NCBI RefSeq assembly: GCF_038618305.1
Contig: NZ_CP152017.1
Location: 2,333,501-2,397,500 of the forward strand
Source: Sporosarcina sp. FSL K6-2383
Lineage (GTDB): Bacteria > Bacillota > Bacilli > Bacillales_A > Planococcaceae
DNA length: 64,000 bases
Direction: 5' to 3'
The position numbers and the translations under genes are program-made. Every line of letters starts with the position of its first letter. Position 1 is the stretch's first letter. Under the pieces are notes generated by a model, which searched no databases, was not told the origin of the DNA, and was given only the letters and a program-made list of their open reading frames with translations. Shown piece by piece: positions 19,639 through 27,862 of this stretch.

Positions 19639-19688
19639 AACAGAACCTCCTTCCATTTCAATCATTTATTATACCTCAATTATGAGTC

Positions 19689-19712
19689 GGAGGAATTAAG
19701 CTTCATTCCTCC
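19689..19712 (-). other. Intercistronic hairpin between bcd and buk
   Basis: GGAGGAAT at 19689-19696 pairs perfectly with ATTCCTCC at 19705-19712 around an 8-base loop, with no T-run. It may be an mRNA processing or stability element setting relative amounts of the two halves of the operon. Confidence 0.5.
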
Positions 19713-19720
19713 CTGTTCAA

Positions 19721-20821
19721 TTATCGTTTTGATAATACACTTTTTTCATTTTGTAAAAACTGACTGCGTGATTTTGCTACGCGCGCAATACGCTCTTCCG
19801 CAAGGCGATCCGCTGCTACATATGTTGGAATACCATCACGTTTTGAAATCGCAAAGATTTTCTCTATTGTACCGTATATACCTTCTACACGCTTCAATGC
19901 GCGTTCACGGTTATAGCCAATCAGCTCATCTGCAACGTTGATGACTCCACCTGAGTTGATAACGTAGTCTGGTGCATAGACGATACCCATTTCGTGGATT
20001 TTATCACCGTGTTTTGGTTCTTTCAATTGGTTGTTGGCTGATCCTGCAATTACTTTAAACTTAAATTGTGGAATCGTATCGTCATTAATAATCGCGCCGA
20101 GTGCACATGGTGCAAAAATATCTGCTTCTTGTGAGTAAATATCATTAATGCCAACTGCTGTTGCACCGAATGCATCGACAACACGCTGAACCGCCTCTTC
20201 GTTAATATCCGTGACGATTAGCTTCGCTCCTTCTTCATGCAAGTACTCACAAAGTGCATAGGCAACATTTCCAACACCTTGAACAGCTACTACTTTATCC
20301 TTCAGTGAATCAGTACCGAATGCTTCTTTCGCTGCTGCTTTCATACCATGATAAATGCCGTAAGCTGTTACAGGCGAAGGGTTACCTGAAGAACCTGAGT
20401 TGCCACCCGCTGAAGTACCTGTTACATAATTCGTTTCAAGGTGAATTAAATCCATATCTTCTTCTGTTGTTCCCACATCTTCTGCAGTGATATAACGACC
20501 ATTCAAGCCTTCAATAAAACGTCCGAATGCACGGAACATTTCATCGTTTTTATCTGTTTTTGGATTGCCGATGATTACAGTTTTCCCGCCGCCAAGATTT
20601 AAACCTGCAGCTGCGTTTTTGTATGTCATACCTCGTGCTAGACGCAGTGCATCTTCAATTGCTTCTTCTTCACTCGCATATGTCCACATACGTGTTCCAC
20701 CAAGTGCTGGTCCAAGTGTTGTGTCATGAATAGCGATTATCGCTTTCAAACCTGATGTTTTATCTTGGCAAATAACTAATTGTTCGTAATCATGACTCTC
20801 CATATATTTAAAAATTTCCAT
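19721..20821 (-). CDS. bcd: Branched-chain amino acid (leucine/valine) dehydrogenase
   Basis: A 366-residue Glu/Leu/Phe/Val dehydrogenase that oxidatively deaminates Leu, Val and Ile with NAD+, supplying the 2-oxo acids for the downstream complex. The catalytic Lys80 is in [13 protein letters not shown], a second Lys68 in MTYKNAAAG, and the Rossmann motif is [17 protein letters not shown]. The gene lies between ptb and buk, the same order as in B. subtilis. Confidence 0.94.
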   Translation of the reverse strand: MEIFKYMESHDYEQLVICQDKTSGLKAIIAIHDTTLGPALGGTRMWTYASEEEAIEDALRLARGMTYKNAAAGLNLGGGKTVIIGNPKTDKNDEMFRAFGRFIEGLNGRYITAEDVGTTEEDMDLIHLETNYVTGTSAGGNSGSSGNPSPVTAYGIYHGMKAAAKEAFGTDSLKDKVVAVQGVGNVAYALCEYLHEEGAKLIVTDINEEAVQRVVDAFGATAVGINDIYSQEADIFAPCALGAIINDDTIPQFKFKVIAGSANNQLKEPKHGDKIHEMGIVYAPDYVINSGGVINVADELIGYNRERALKRVEGIYGTIEKIFAISKRDGIPTYVAADRLAEERIARVAKSRSQFLQNEKSVLSKR

Positions 20822-20848
20822 TGTGTAATTCCTCCTAGGGGTCTTTTA

Positions 20849-21754
20849 TTATTTTATTGCAAGTATTGCTAGTGCTAATGAGTAGAGCTTACTTTCTGCA
20901 CTGTCTGCTCTTGAAGTGAGAACAATAGGTGCTCTAGCACCTTGGATAATGGCACCGACTTTTGCACCTGCAAAATACATGAGTGATTTATACAAAATAT
21001 TACCAGCTTCGATGTTTGGTACGACGAGAATATCTGCTTTTCCGGCGGTGTTGCCGATGATGCCTTTTTGTGCAGCAGCCTGTTCAGAAACAGCGTTATC
21101 GAGCGCAAGTGGTCCATCAACAATACAGCCCGTAATTTGTCCGCGCTTATTCATAATGACAAGCGATGCAGCATCTGTCGTTGGTTCCATTGCAGGGTTT
21201 ACTGTCTCAACCGCTGCGAGTGGTGCAACAATCGGCTCCGCGACACCACATGCATGTGCAGTCGCGACTGCATTGCGAATGATTTGTGCTTTCGCTTCAA
21301 GGTCCGGCGCGATATTCATCGCCGCATCTGTTACAAATAGCAGACGATCATAGCCAGCTACTTCAAATGCGGCGACATGTGATAATATTTTTCCTGACCG
21401 TAATCCATAGTCGCCATTCAGGACAGCCTTCAAGATAATGGATGTTGCCACATTCCCTTTCATGACAACATCAGCCCGTCCGCTTGAAACCGCTTTCACC
21501 GCAAGCATGGATGCTTGGAAATCATCTTCTGCATGATGGATGCTTACCTTATCATGCGCTAGCAAATGTGGGAAATTCGTTGTAAGCAATTCCTGTAAAT
21601 GTTTTTCATTATCAAACAATAAAAATGTTGCGATTCCTTTTGTAATGGCAAGGTTAACCGCCTCAAGTACTTCCAAATCTGCTGCTGATGCAACAGAAAC
21701 TATTGGATCTTTCTTCGCTGTAGCTTTGGTAATGAGTGAATCGAGTAAGACCAT
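20849..21754 (-). CDS. ptb: Phosphate butyryltransferase (branched-chain acyl-CoA)
   Basis: A 301-residue phosphotransacetylase-fold enzyme that exchanges CoA for phosphate on butyryl- and branched acyl-CoAs. It shows the family pattern VMKGNVATSIILKAVLNGDYGLRSG, SHVAAFEV, TDAAMNIAPDLEAKAQI and ILVVPNIEAGNILYKSLMYFAGA. It lies only 27 bp after bkdR with AAGGAG as the sole visible signal in the gap, so it is probably co-transcribed with the regulator. Confidence 0.93.
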   Translation of the reverse strand: MVLLDSLITKATAKKDPIVSVASAADLEVLEAVNLAITKGIATFLLFDNEKHLQELLTTNFPHLLAHDKVSIHHAEDDFQASMLAVKAVSSGRADVVMKGNVATSIILKAVLNGDYGLRSGKILSHVAAFEVAGYDRLLFVTDAAMNIAPDLEAKAQIIRNAVATAHACGVAEPIVAPLAAVETVNPAMEPTTDAASLVIMNKRGQITGCIVDGPLALDNAVSEQAAAQKGIIGNTAGKADILVVPNIEAGNILYKSLMYFAGAKVGAIIQGARAPIVLTSRADSAESKLYSLALAILAIK

Positions 21755-21781
21755 TACATCATCTCCTTTACTTGAGTAGTT

Positions 21782-23797
21782 TTAGACAAGACTGAACTTT
21801 TCAAGCTTATAGTACAACGAACGGAGTGAAATACCTAGCCTATTTGCAGTTAGAGATTTATTACCACCATTTTCACGAAGCGCTGTTTCAAGTATTGTCT
21901 TCTCGTAGTCATCCATAATCGAAGCGAGTGAGCTTTTCTCTGGAAGAAACGATTCCCCATCCTTATCCTCTCGTGATAAAAATGATTTAGCAACTTCATC
22001 TAAGCCAATAACTGCTTCCCCTGGTTCCATAAAAATCATCGTTCGACTCAGTACATTTTCAAGCTCTCGTACATTTCCCGGCCAGTCATATTGCTGAAGC
22101 CGTTCCAATGCCTCATCAGTCATCGTTTTAATGTTCATACCGAATTCTTGATTGAGTTTGACAAGTAAATGTTCAACAATGAATGGGATATCTTTAGTTC
22201 GGGACCTCAATGGTACAATTTGAATGGAAATTCGGTTAAGAATATAATACAATTCTTCATTGAATGACCCTTCGTGCATTGCTTTTTCCAGATTTTTTGA
22301 CGTTGCTGTAATGAGGCGGACAGACGCAGCATTAGTACTTTCACCACTCTTCGCCCCCACTAAATAGGTCAGTAATCTTTTTTGCACAGCAAGTGGAAGA
22401 TCTGCAACTTCATCCAAAAATAATGTTCCCCCATTTGACTCTTTAAAAAGGCCCTGTTCTTTTTCCGCTGCCACCTCTTGTCCGAATAATTCGGACTCGA
22501 ATGTAACGGGATTCATCGTTGCACAATTGACACGAATGAATTTATGAAAACATCGCTTGCTACCACTATGAATTGCATGTGCAAACAATTCCTTACCCGT
22601 TCCCGTTTCTCCCCTCAAAAGGACAGGTACATCTGACTTCGCTGCAAGCTTAGCCTGCTCAATTGAAATCTCAATATCCGATGAACCGCCAAAGATATCT
22701 TCAAAAGTGTACGTTGCCTCTAGTTTACGAATAATCGTTCGTGCCCGATCAAGCTCCTTCATCAGCCTACGCATTTCGGTAATATCATGAATGACTCCGA
22801 CGCTGCCTTTAACTTGTTGATCAACGATAATCGGTGCAACATTGACAACAACTTCACGATTATTCTCACCTATACGCATATTGACACCACGGACAGGCTT
22901 ACGCGTCTGAAGAACTTTCATATGGATACTTTCGCCCTCATTGATATCTGCATTCGCAGGTTTACCAATGATTTCATCTTCAGTTAAACCTGTGATTCGA
23001 GTGTAAGCGGGATTCACAAGAATTCCGTTCCCCTGATTGTCAACGACTGAAATAGCATCATCACTGGAATGGATAATCGCTTCTAGCATCGTTTTGACTT
23101 TGTTGAGATCCGTAATTTCTTCTGCAAGTGTAACGACTTCTGTAATGTCTTTAAATACAGCGAAAGCTCCAACTCTTTTGCCTTCGTTATTTAAAAGAGG
23201 GTAGCGTGATGTAACAATTTTCATACCATTTGCTAGAATGAGCTCCTGATTCAGCTCTGCACTACCTGTTTGGAATACTCTAGGTAGCTTAGTTAGCGGG
23301 ATCACTTCTGTAATAGGTCTGCCAATTGCTCTGTCGTTTGAAAAACCAACCATTCGAGATGCACTTTTATTGAAAAAGTTGATAGTGCCATCTTCATTGA
23401 TGCCGATCATTCCCTCTTCAATGGAATCAAAGATCATACGTTGCTTATGCATTTCTGCATGAACTTGCTTAATGTACGTCCCATTCTCTTCAAGAAGATT
23501 GACAAGAAGATTAGCAACAGAGCCAGGTATCAACACTGTTTGGGGAGGCCGCACTTTCAACAATTCAACAAATTCTGCTTTGTTTCCGGTTACATCGAAA
23601 ATGATATGCAAATCATCAGTCAGATAAGATCTCCATTCTGTTCCGTGCGCAATGCCTTGTTTTTTTGCTTGAATAATTCCTGGTGCTTGTTCATCAGTAT
23701 CGATGATTGCTCTAACATTCATGAATTCTAAGTTTTGGAGAAGGTCCAGAATTATAGTTCCGCCTGTCCCCGCCCCGACAATGAGAACATTTTGCAA
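21782..23797 (-). CDS. bkdR: BkdR-type regulator with degenerate sigma54-activator AAA+ domain
   Basis: A 671-residue protein with a Rossmann-like N-terminus (VLIVGAGTGG), two PAS domains (about 120-220 and 235-345), an AAA+ domain (about 365-600) and a Fis-type HTH (KSLTANRLGISLRSLYYKL) at the end. This is the layout of BkdR/RocR activators. Walker A GETGTGK (397-402 region) and Walker B TLFLDE are intact. Between ELFG (436-439) and GLF (449-451) the GAFTGA loop that contacts sigma54 is absent, and the segment FNEELYYILN has Asn and Ile where arginine fingers normally sit. It starts with TTG after AGAGGAGAATG. It may therefore act without sigma54. Confidence 0.88.
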   Translation of the reverse strand: MQNVLIVGAGTGGTIILDLLQNLEFMNVRAIIDTDEQAPGIIQAKKQGIAHGTEWRSYLTDDLHIIFDVTGNKAEFVELLKVRPPQTVLIPGSVANLLVNLLEENGTYIKQVHAEMHKQRMIFDSIEEGMIGINEDGTINFFNKSASRMVGFSNDRAIGRPITEVIPLTKLPRVFQTGSAELNQELILANGMKIVTSRYPLLNNEGKRVGAFAVFKDITEVVTLAEEITDLNKVKTMLEAIIHSSDDAISVVDNQGNGILVNPAYTRITGLTEDEIIGKPANADINEGESIHMKVLQTRKPVRGVNMRIGENNREVVVNVAPIIVDQQVKGSVGVIHDITEMRRLMKELDRARTIIRKLEATYTFEDIFGGSSDIEISIEQAKLAAKSDVPVLLRGETGTGKELFAHAIHSGSKRCFHKFIRVNCATMNPVTFESELFGQEVAAEKEQGLFKESNGGTLFLDEVADLPLAVQKRLLTYLVGAKSGESTNAASVRLITATSKNLEKAMHEGSFNEELYYILNRISIQIVPLRSRTKDIPFIVEHLLVKLNQEFGMNIKTMTDEALERLQQYDWPGNVRELENVLSRTMIFMEPGEAVIGLDEVAKSFLSREDKDGESFLPEKSSLASIMDDYEKTILETALRENGGNKSLTANRLGISLRSLYYKLEKFSLV

Positions 23798-23849
23798 GGG
23801 TATTCATTCTCCTCTTTTAAATCATGCAATCTTTTGCAATTACAAACTA

Positions 23850-23878
23850 ATCATACACGATTGCTCTCTTCTTGACAA
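23850..23878 (-). promoter_or_regulatory. SigmaA-type promoter of bkdR
   Basis: On the minus strand TTGTCA (23873-23878) and TATGAT (23850-23855) are 17 bases apart, about 55 bases before the bkdR start. The -35 hexamer overlaps the -35 of the divergent plus-strand promoter by 5 bases. Confidence 0.72.
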
Positions 23879-23899
23879 TAAAATATGACAAGGTAAAAT
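23872..23899 (+). promoter_or_regulatory. SigmaA-type promoter of the DUF2627 gene
   Basis: TTGACA at 23872-23877 and TAAAAT at 23894-23899 with a 16-base spacer, 27 bases before the start codon. It is back-to-back with the bkdR promoter. Confidence 0.75.
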
Positions 23900-23925
23900 T
23901 AAAAATAGTTAAGGAGTTGTGATTG

Positions 23926-24162
23926 ATGGCACGTTTTGCTGCTTTTATCGTTCTACTCATCCCCGGTCTTTTTGCGGCTGGTGGTATAAAGCTAATGCGG
24001 GATTCGATTTTTGGTATATTATTCAAACCGTTCCCGTTCATTTGGCTACAATTTGTCGTTGGCCTGCTCTTCTGTGCTGCTGGGCTTGCATTTTTTGCTG
24101 GCTTTCTCTTACGACGGGATCGTAAAAATGGACGCGTACAAGGACGATTTGCCAAAAAATAA
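23926..24162 (+). CDS. DUF2627 membrane protein (YqzF)
   Basis: A 78-residue protein with two membrane helices (AAFIVLLIPGLFAAGGIKLM and WLQFVVGLLFCAAGLAFFAGFLL) and a basic C-terminal tail (RRDRKNGRVQGRFAKK), matching the DUF2627/YqzF family found between bkdR and the glycerophosphodiesterase gene in Bacillus. The function is unknown. AAGGAG lies 9 bases before the ATG. Confidence 0.82.
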   Translation: MARFAAFIVLLIPGLFAAGGIKLMRDSIFGILFKPFPFIWLQFVVGLLFCAAGLAFFAGFLLRRDRKNGRVQGRFAKK

Positions 24163-24163
24163 G

Positions 24164-24202
24164 AAAAGGACTACGACACGATGGACGTGTTGTAGTCCTT
24201 TT
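24164..24202. terminator. Bidirectional terminator, yqzF / phosphodiesterase gene
   Basis: GAAAAGGACTAC-ACACG pairs with CGTGT-GTAGTCCTTTTC around ATGGA, with flanking A and T runs, between convergent genes. Confidence 0.9.
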
Positions 24203-24919
24203 CTATTCTTTACTCCCTCTGAATCGGTCTGGAAAGTCAGTTATCCAACCAGCTATATAAGATGGAGATGAAGCCACAATTGCCTCTTTTCCCGTCATCC
24301 CATAGACACGAATTTTCTTTCCTGTTCGAATGAGGCTTTGCAAATAGGGTTCTCTCAATAACTTTTTGTGTATATGAAAACCATCTGCCGACAAATATTG
24401 TTCAAGCACATCCCAATCTACACTGTTTTTGCGCAGAAGATAGCCCGTTTCCATACTTGCGTTTACTTCTTTTACTTTCTCAAGTAGATGATAATCAAAA
24501 GAGGATATATGAATATGATCCAAATATGATACACTGCCGACAATTTTCTCAACAAATTCTGGACGCTGTGAAACAGTTTCCTTCAATTCAACATTGAGTG
24601 CCAAATGATGCCGCTCACAAAATGCTACAGCCCCTAGTAGCGTAGGGATGCGATGACCGTTCACGAGGCGCATATATTTTTTACCAACTCGAATGTTGGC
24701 TATTTCTGCACTCGTCAATGAGGCAATCATTTGCCGTACGCCCGCAAGTCTCACCAAGTCGGCATCATGAATTACGATAGGCACACCATCCTCAGTCACT
24801 TGGACATCGAGCTCAATGCCATCCGCCCCTTGATCAAGCGCTTTCTCGAATGCTCTCATCGTATTCTCAAATTGTACAGCCGAGGCACCTCGGTGTGCAA
24901 ATATGGTAGGTTTAGACAT
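24203..24919 (-). CDS. Glycerophosphodiester phosphodiesterase (YqiK-like)
   Basis: A 238-residue GDPD TIM-barrel enzyme that splits glycerophosphodiesters into glycerol-3-phosphate and an alcohol. The catalytic signature is FAHRGASAVQFENTMRAFEKAL, followed by GIELDVQVTEDGVPIVIHD, giving the HR(X)nEXD(X)nHD pattern. There is no signal peptide, so it is likely cytoplasmic. It overlaps the upstream DUF342 gene by 8 bases. Confidence 0.9.
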   Translation of the reverse strand: MSKPTIFAHRGASAVQFENTMRAFEKALDQGADGIELDVQVTEDGVPIVIHDADLVRLAGVRQMIASLTSAEIANIRVGKKYMRLVNGHRIPTLLGAVAFCERHHLALNVELKETVSQRPEFVEKIVGSVSYLDHIHISSFDYHLLEKVKEVNASMETGYLLRKNSVDWDVLEQYLSADGFHIHKKLLREPYLQSLIRTGKKIRVYGMTGKEAIVASSPSYIAGWITDFPDRFRGSKE

Positions 24920-26480
24920 TCAAAACGCCATCAACGACTTCAAAGACACCTTTTCTTGAGTCATGTAATGTCGTCGAGCGCAGTCCAATTTGAATAACTG
25001 CACCTGGATAAGCCTCTCTTGTTACTTCGATTTGTGCCGGAACTGCCTGTTTAATAAGTTGTAGACGTACTTGAATCTCTTTATCAAGTTCTTGAACGGC
25101 TTGTCGATTTGTTTCAATTGTTTCTGTTGTTTTCTTAAATGCTTCAGCTTGCGGTCCCCTTGAGCCTGCCGCTACCTTTGCAAACTGGGCAGAGTGTTCC
25201 TCCATTCTACTTAAAACGCTTTGACGATCCTTCAAATCCTGCGCCATTTCTTGGATTTCCTTATAAAGTCCATCCTTGTTAATCCCCTTCGCATGAAGTA
25301 ACGTCATGCGCTCATGATTATTACCTGCATAGGCACATTCGATACGGAACATTACTTCAATATGTCCACCGATAATTTTCCCTCTATTTTTATCAACAAG
25401 CACACGGTCAGCGATGACGTCTGTTCCAAATAAATAAAGGCCGACATTAACAACTGTTGCATATAGCTTACAATTATTTGCATGTTTTATAAAAATATCA
25501 CCTTTTGCCTCTACAATTGTCACGCCCCCACCAAAAACGCCACCTTTGATATAAATATCGCCTTCTGATGATTGAATTTCCTTTGCGTTTGTAACGCCTT
25601 CATTTCCTTCGATTGAAATATCACCCGTTGCTTTTACAGAATATCCTGCAAGTATAGTTCCATAAATGGAAACAGCTCCATCAAACGTAATATTCCCTGT
25701 TTCAGGACCTACGTCACCATTTATTACCAGTCGCTTGCCGATACTAATCACACCATTTATATATTCTAAAGCTCCACCATGTATCGCACGAAGTACAACT
25801 TTCCCTTTTTCTTGTTCTTCACTTATCGATTTTCGATCATAAGACAGCTTACCATCATTCCCTTTTAACGCTCCCAAGACATTACCAAAAATATCTTTAC
25901 CGGCAATTCCATTTTGAGGAGGAACCTTTTCACCAATCCAATCCCCTTCATCTACTGCCGTTACAAAGTTCATCTCATAGTAGTCGGCCGATCCGTCTTC
26001 ACGAATAACTGGTTTCCGATCCGGGATTTCCAAATAGGTAATCATGGCATCAGCACCTTGTTCAGGTTGCCTTCCAATCGCAGCAGTCAGTGGTTCGCCT
26101 TGCTTGAAAAATATGTCGTGAAGCGGAAGTCTACCAAAGACAACTCCTTCTTTATCGAGTTGTTTTTCAATTTGCTCTAAAATAGCATGTTTGTTGTTTT
26201 CAAATTCCTCCATAGTCATATTGAAAATGATTTGGGCTTTCATCTTGTCTGTCGTAATGAACAACTCAAAATCAGGAAGCCAACTACCAATAACATATTC
26301 CCCTTCTGACTCTGTAAGCGCTTTCCTTAACACAACAAATGAGGATATTTTCAATCGTGGATACTGTTTTGTAATAGCATCGAATGACTTTAGTGGAAAA
26401 CCACTTTTTTTCAAATGTACAACCAAATTATCATCTTTCAATTCTAAGTCAAAATAATCATTTTGAATCAACAATGACAT
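24912..26480 (-). CDS. FapA/DUF342 polymer-binding protein
   Basis: A 522-residue protein. A variable N-terminal region (about 1-165) is followed by the FapA core, a right-handed beta-helix made of hexad-like repeats (GDVGPETGNITFDGAVSIYG, GDISIEGNEG, GDIYIKGGVFGG), and then a coiled coil (about 410-480). FapA proteins are implicated in cell-surface or envelope functions, without an established biochemical role. An -10-like TATAAT lies about 45 bases upstream. The gene is coupled to the phosphodiesterase downstream and lies next to spo0A, a conserved Bacillales arrangement. Confidence 0.83.
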   Translation of the reverse strand: MSLLIQNDYFDLELKDDNLVVHLKKSGFPLKSFDAITKQYPRLKISSFVVLRKALTESEGEYVIGSWLPDFELFITTDKMKAQIIFNMTMEEFENNKHAILEQIEKQLDKEGVVFGRLPLHDIFFKQGEPLTAAIGRQPEQGADAMITYLEIPDRKPVIREDGSADYYEMNFVTAVDEGDWIGEKVPPQNGIAGKDIFGNVLGALKGNDGKLSYDRKSISEEQEKGKVVLRAIHGGALEYINGVISIGKRLVINGDVGPETGNITFDGAVSIYGTILAGYSVKATGDISIEGNEGVTNAKEIQSSEGDIYIKGGVFGGGVTIVEAKGDIFIKHANNCKLYATVVNVGLYLFGTDVIADRVLVDKNRGKIIGGHIEVMFRIECAYAGNNHERMTLLHAKGINKDGLYKEIQEMAQDLKDRQSVLSRMEEHSAQFAKVAAGSRGPQAEAFKKTTETIETNRQAVQELDKEIQVRLQLIKQAVPAQIEVTREAYPGAVIQIGLRSTTLHDSRKGVFEVVDGVLNV

Positions 26481-26791
26481 TCCACCCTTTCTCTCTATCT
26501 CTATTATAATACATTTCAGAACTTTTGGTTAGGGTAATAATTTTTTCTTTATACAAAAGAAGTCCTACTTTCAGAGAATAATTTCTACTCATACTCGTAA
26601 TCATTTAATTATTCGATCCGAAGAGAACAAGACACTTCCCCATTCCTTGAATTAGTAGTACATTCAATAAATGTGAAAGTGTCTAATCTTTAGGCTCTTC
26701 TATCTAGTTAATTATTGTTTCATACTGTTAGTTTATCGCTAATCTAACACCATGTAATTACCATGATTACTAAAACCCATCATTTCAATAC
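26481..26791. other. Intergenic between spo0A and the FapA-like gene
   Basis: About 310 bp without a gene. It holds a branched palindromic structure (26630-26684) and, near 26500, an AT-rich promoter region for the FapA-like gene on the minus strand. Confidence 0.45.
26630..26684. other. Nested inverted repeat downstream of spo0A
   Basis: Outer arms AGACACTT (26630-26637) and AAGTGTCT (26677-26684) enclose an inner pair TTGAAT/ATTCAA. There is no T-run on either side, so it may be a structured RNA end or a weak terminator. Confidence 0.5.
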
Positions 26792-27583
26792 TTAACTTGC
26801 CATATGTTCCAGTCGAATTTTATCTGCAATCATTGCGATGAATTCTGAGTTGGTAGGTTTACTTTTCAAGTGATGCACGGTGTAGCCAAACATTTTAGAA
26901 ATAACGTCGTAATTACCTCGGTTCCACGCAACCTCAATTGCATGGCGAATGGCACGCTCCACTCGGGAAGATGTCGTATTGTATTTTTTCGCAATCTCTG
27001 GATAGAGTACTTTCGTGACAGCGCCTAGCAATTCGACATCAGTGTAAACCATTTGAATGGCTTCACGAAGAAAAGCATAGCCCTTAATATGTGCAGGCAC
27101 GCCAATTTCTTTTATAATAGATGTGATTGTCGTATCAAGTACTTTTTGACTAACTTTTCCTGACACGTATTCTACCTCTGGCTTGGAAATAGGAATAATT
27201 GGTTTTCTTGTGCCTGCTACTTGGAAAATTTGATTGGTGAGTCGTTCGAATTCAAATGGTTTCAGCATGAAATAAGAAGCTCCGAGGCTAGCCGCTTGCG
27301 TCATCACGTCTTCCTGTCCAAACGCAGTTAGCATAATGATATGCAAATCTGACGTTTGGGCGTTGGCGCTTAATGTTTCCAGCACGGCAATTCCATCAAG
27401 ATGAGGCATAATAATGTCTAGTAACAGCACATCTGGTCTTTTTTCTTCCAGCATTGCCAGACAGACTTTTCCGTTATTTGCAGTCCAGACAACGTCTATC
27501 TCAGGATGCTTTTCAAAATATGTCACCATCGTTTTCACTAATTCCTTGTTATCGTCAGCAATCGCTATTTTCAGTTTCTCCAT
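26792..27583 (-). CDS. spo0A: Sporulation master regulator Spo0A
   Basis: A 263-residue response regulator that commits cells to sporulation when phosphorylated. The receiver domain holds Asp10/Asp11 (IADDNKEL), the phospho-acceptor Asp56 (LLLDIIMP) and the conserved Lys in MLKPFEF. The C-terminal Spo0A DNA-binding domain has the recognition-helix region [15 protein letters not shown]. The start is the ATG at 27583 ([12 protein letters not shown]) with CAGGAGG at a 9-base spacing; the ATG two codons upstream is too close to that site. 0A boxes lie upstream. Confidence 0.97.
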   Translation of the reverse strand: MEKLKIAIADDNKELVKTMVTYFEKHPEIDVVWTANNGKVCLAMLEEKRPDVLLLDIIMPHLDGIAVLETLSANAQTSDLHIIMLTAFGQEDVMTQAASLGASYFMLKPFEFERLTNQIFQVAGTRKPIIPISKPEVEYVSGKVSQKVLDTTITSIIKEIGVPAHIKGYAFLREAIQMVYTDVELLGAVTKVLYPEIAKKYNTTSSRVERAIRHAIEVAWNRGNYDVISKMFGYTVHHLKSKPTNSEFIAMIADKIRLEHMAS

Positions 27584-27660
27584 TCCCATTTCCCTCCTGT
27601 ACGTCTCGTAATAATTTTTCGAAAAAGCAGCAATCTTCTTTTATATTGCATAAAGGAAAT

Positions 27661-27669
27661 TTTCGACAA
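27661..27669 (-). promoter_or_regulatory. 0A box upstream of spo0A
   Basis: TTGTCGAAA on the minus strand matches the Spo0A~P consensus TTTGTCRAA. A -35/-10-like pair TTGTCG and TATAAA (18 bp spacing) overlaps it. Confidence 0.65.
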
Positions 27670-27729
27670 ATAATAAGACAACCCTTTTTTTAAAATGAAA
27701 AATGAATCCTCAGACATATGGTTTCCCTA

Positions 27730-27780
27730 TATTTCGACGAATTCCATTCTTTTCTATTCTTTTGTCGAATCATTTATATT
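27730..27780. promoter_or_regulatory. Two further 0A-box-like sites upstream of spo0A
   Basis: TTTGTCGAAT at 27771-27780 (plus strand) and ATTTCGACGA at 27731-27740 (minus-strand TCGTCGAAAT) resemble Spo0A boxes. With the proximal site they suggest autoregulation. Confidence 0.5.
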
Positions 27781-27796
27781 TAGTTTACCACGGCAA

Positions 27797-27837
27797 AAAA
27801 AAAGGACCAACTCATAATTGCAAGTTGGCCTTTTTTC
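27797..27837 (-). terminator. Terminator of spoIVB
   Basis: AAAAAGG-CCAACT pairs with AGTTGG-CCTTTTTT around about 9 bases, just after the spoIVB stop on the minus strand. Confidence 0.83.
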
Positions 27838-27862
27838 AGTGTCTAACAATGCACCCCGATTT

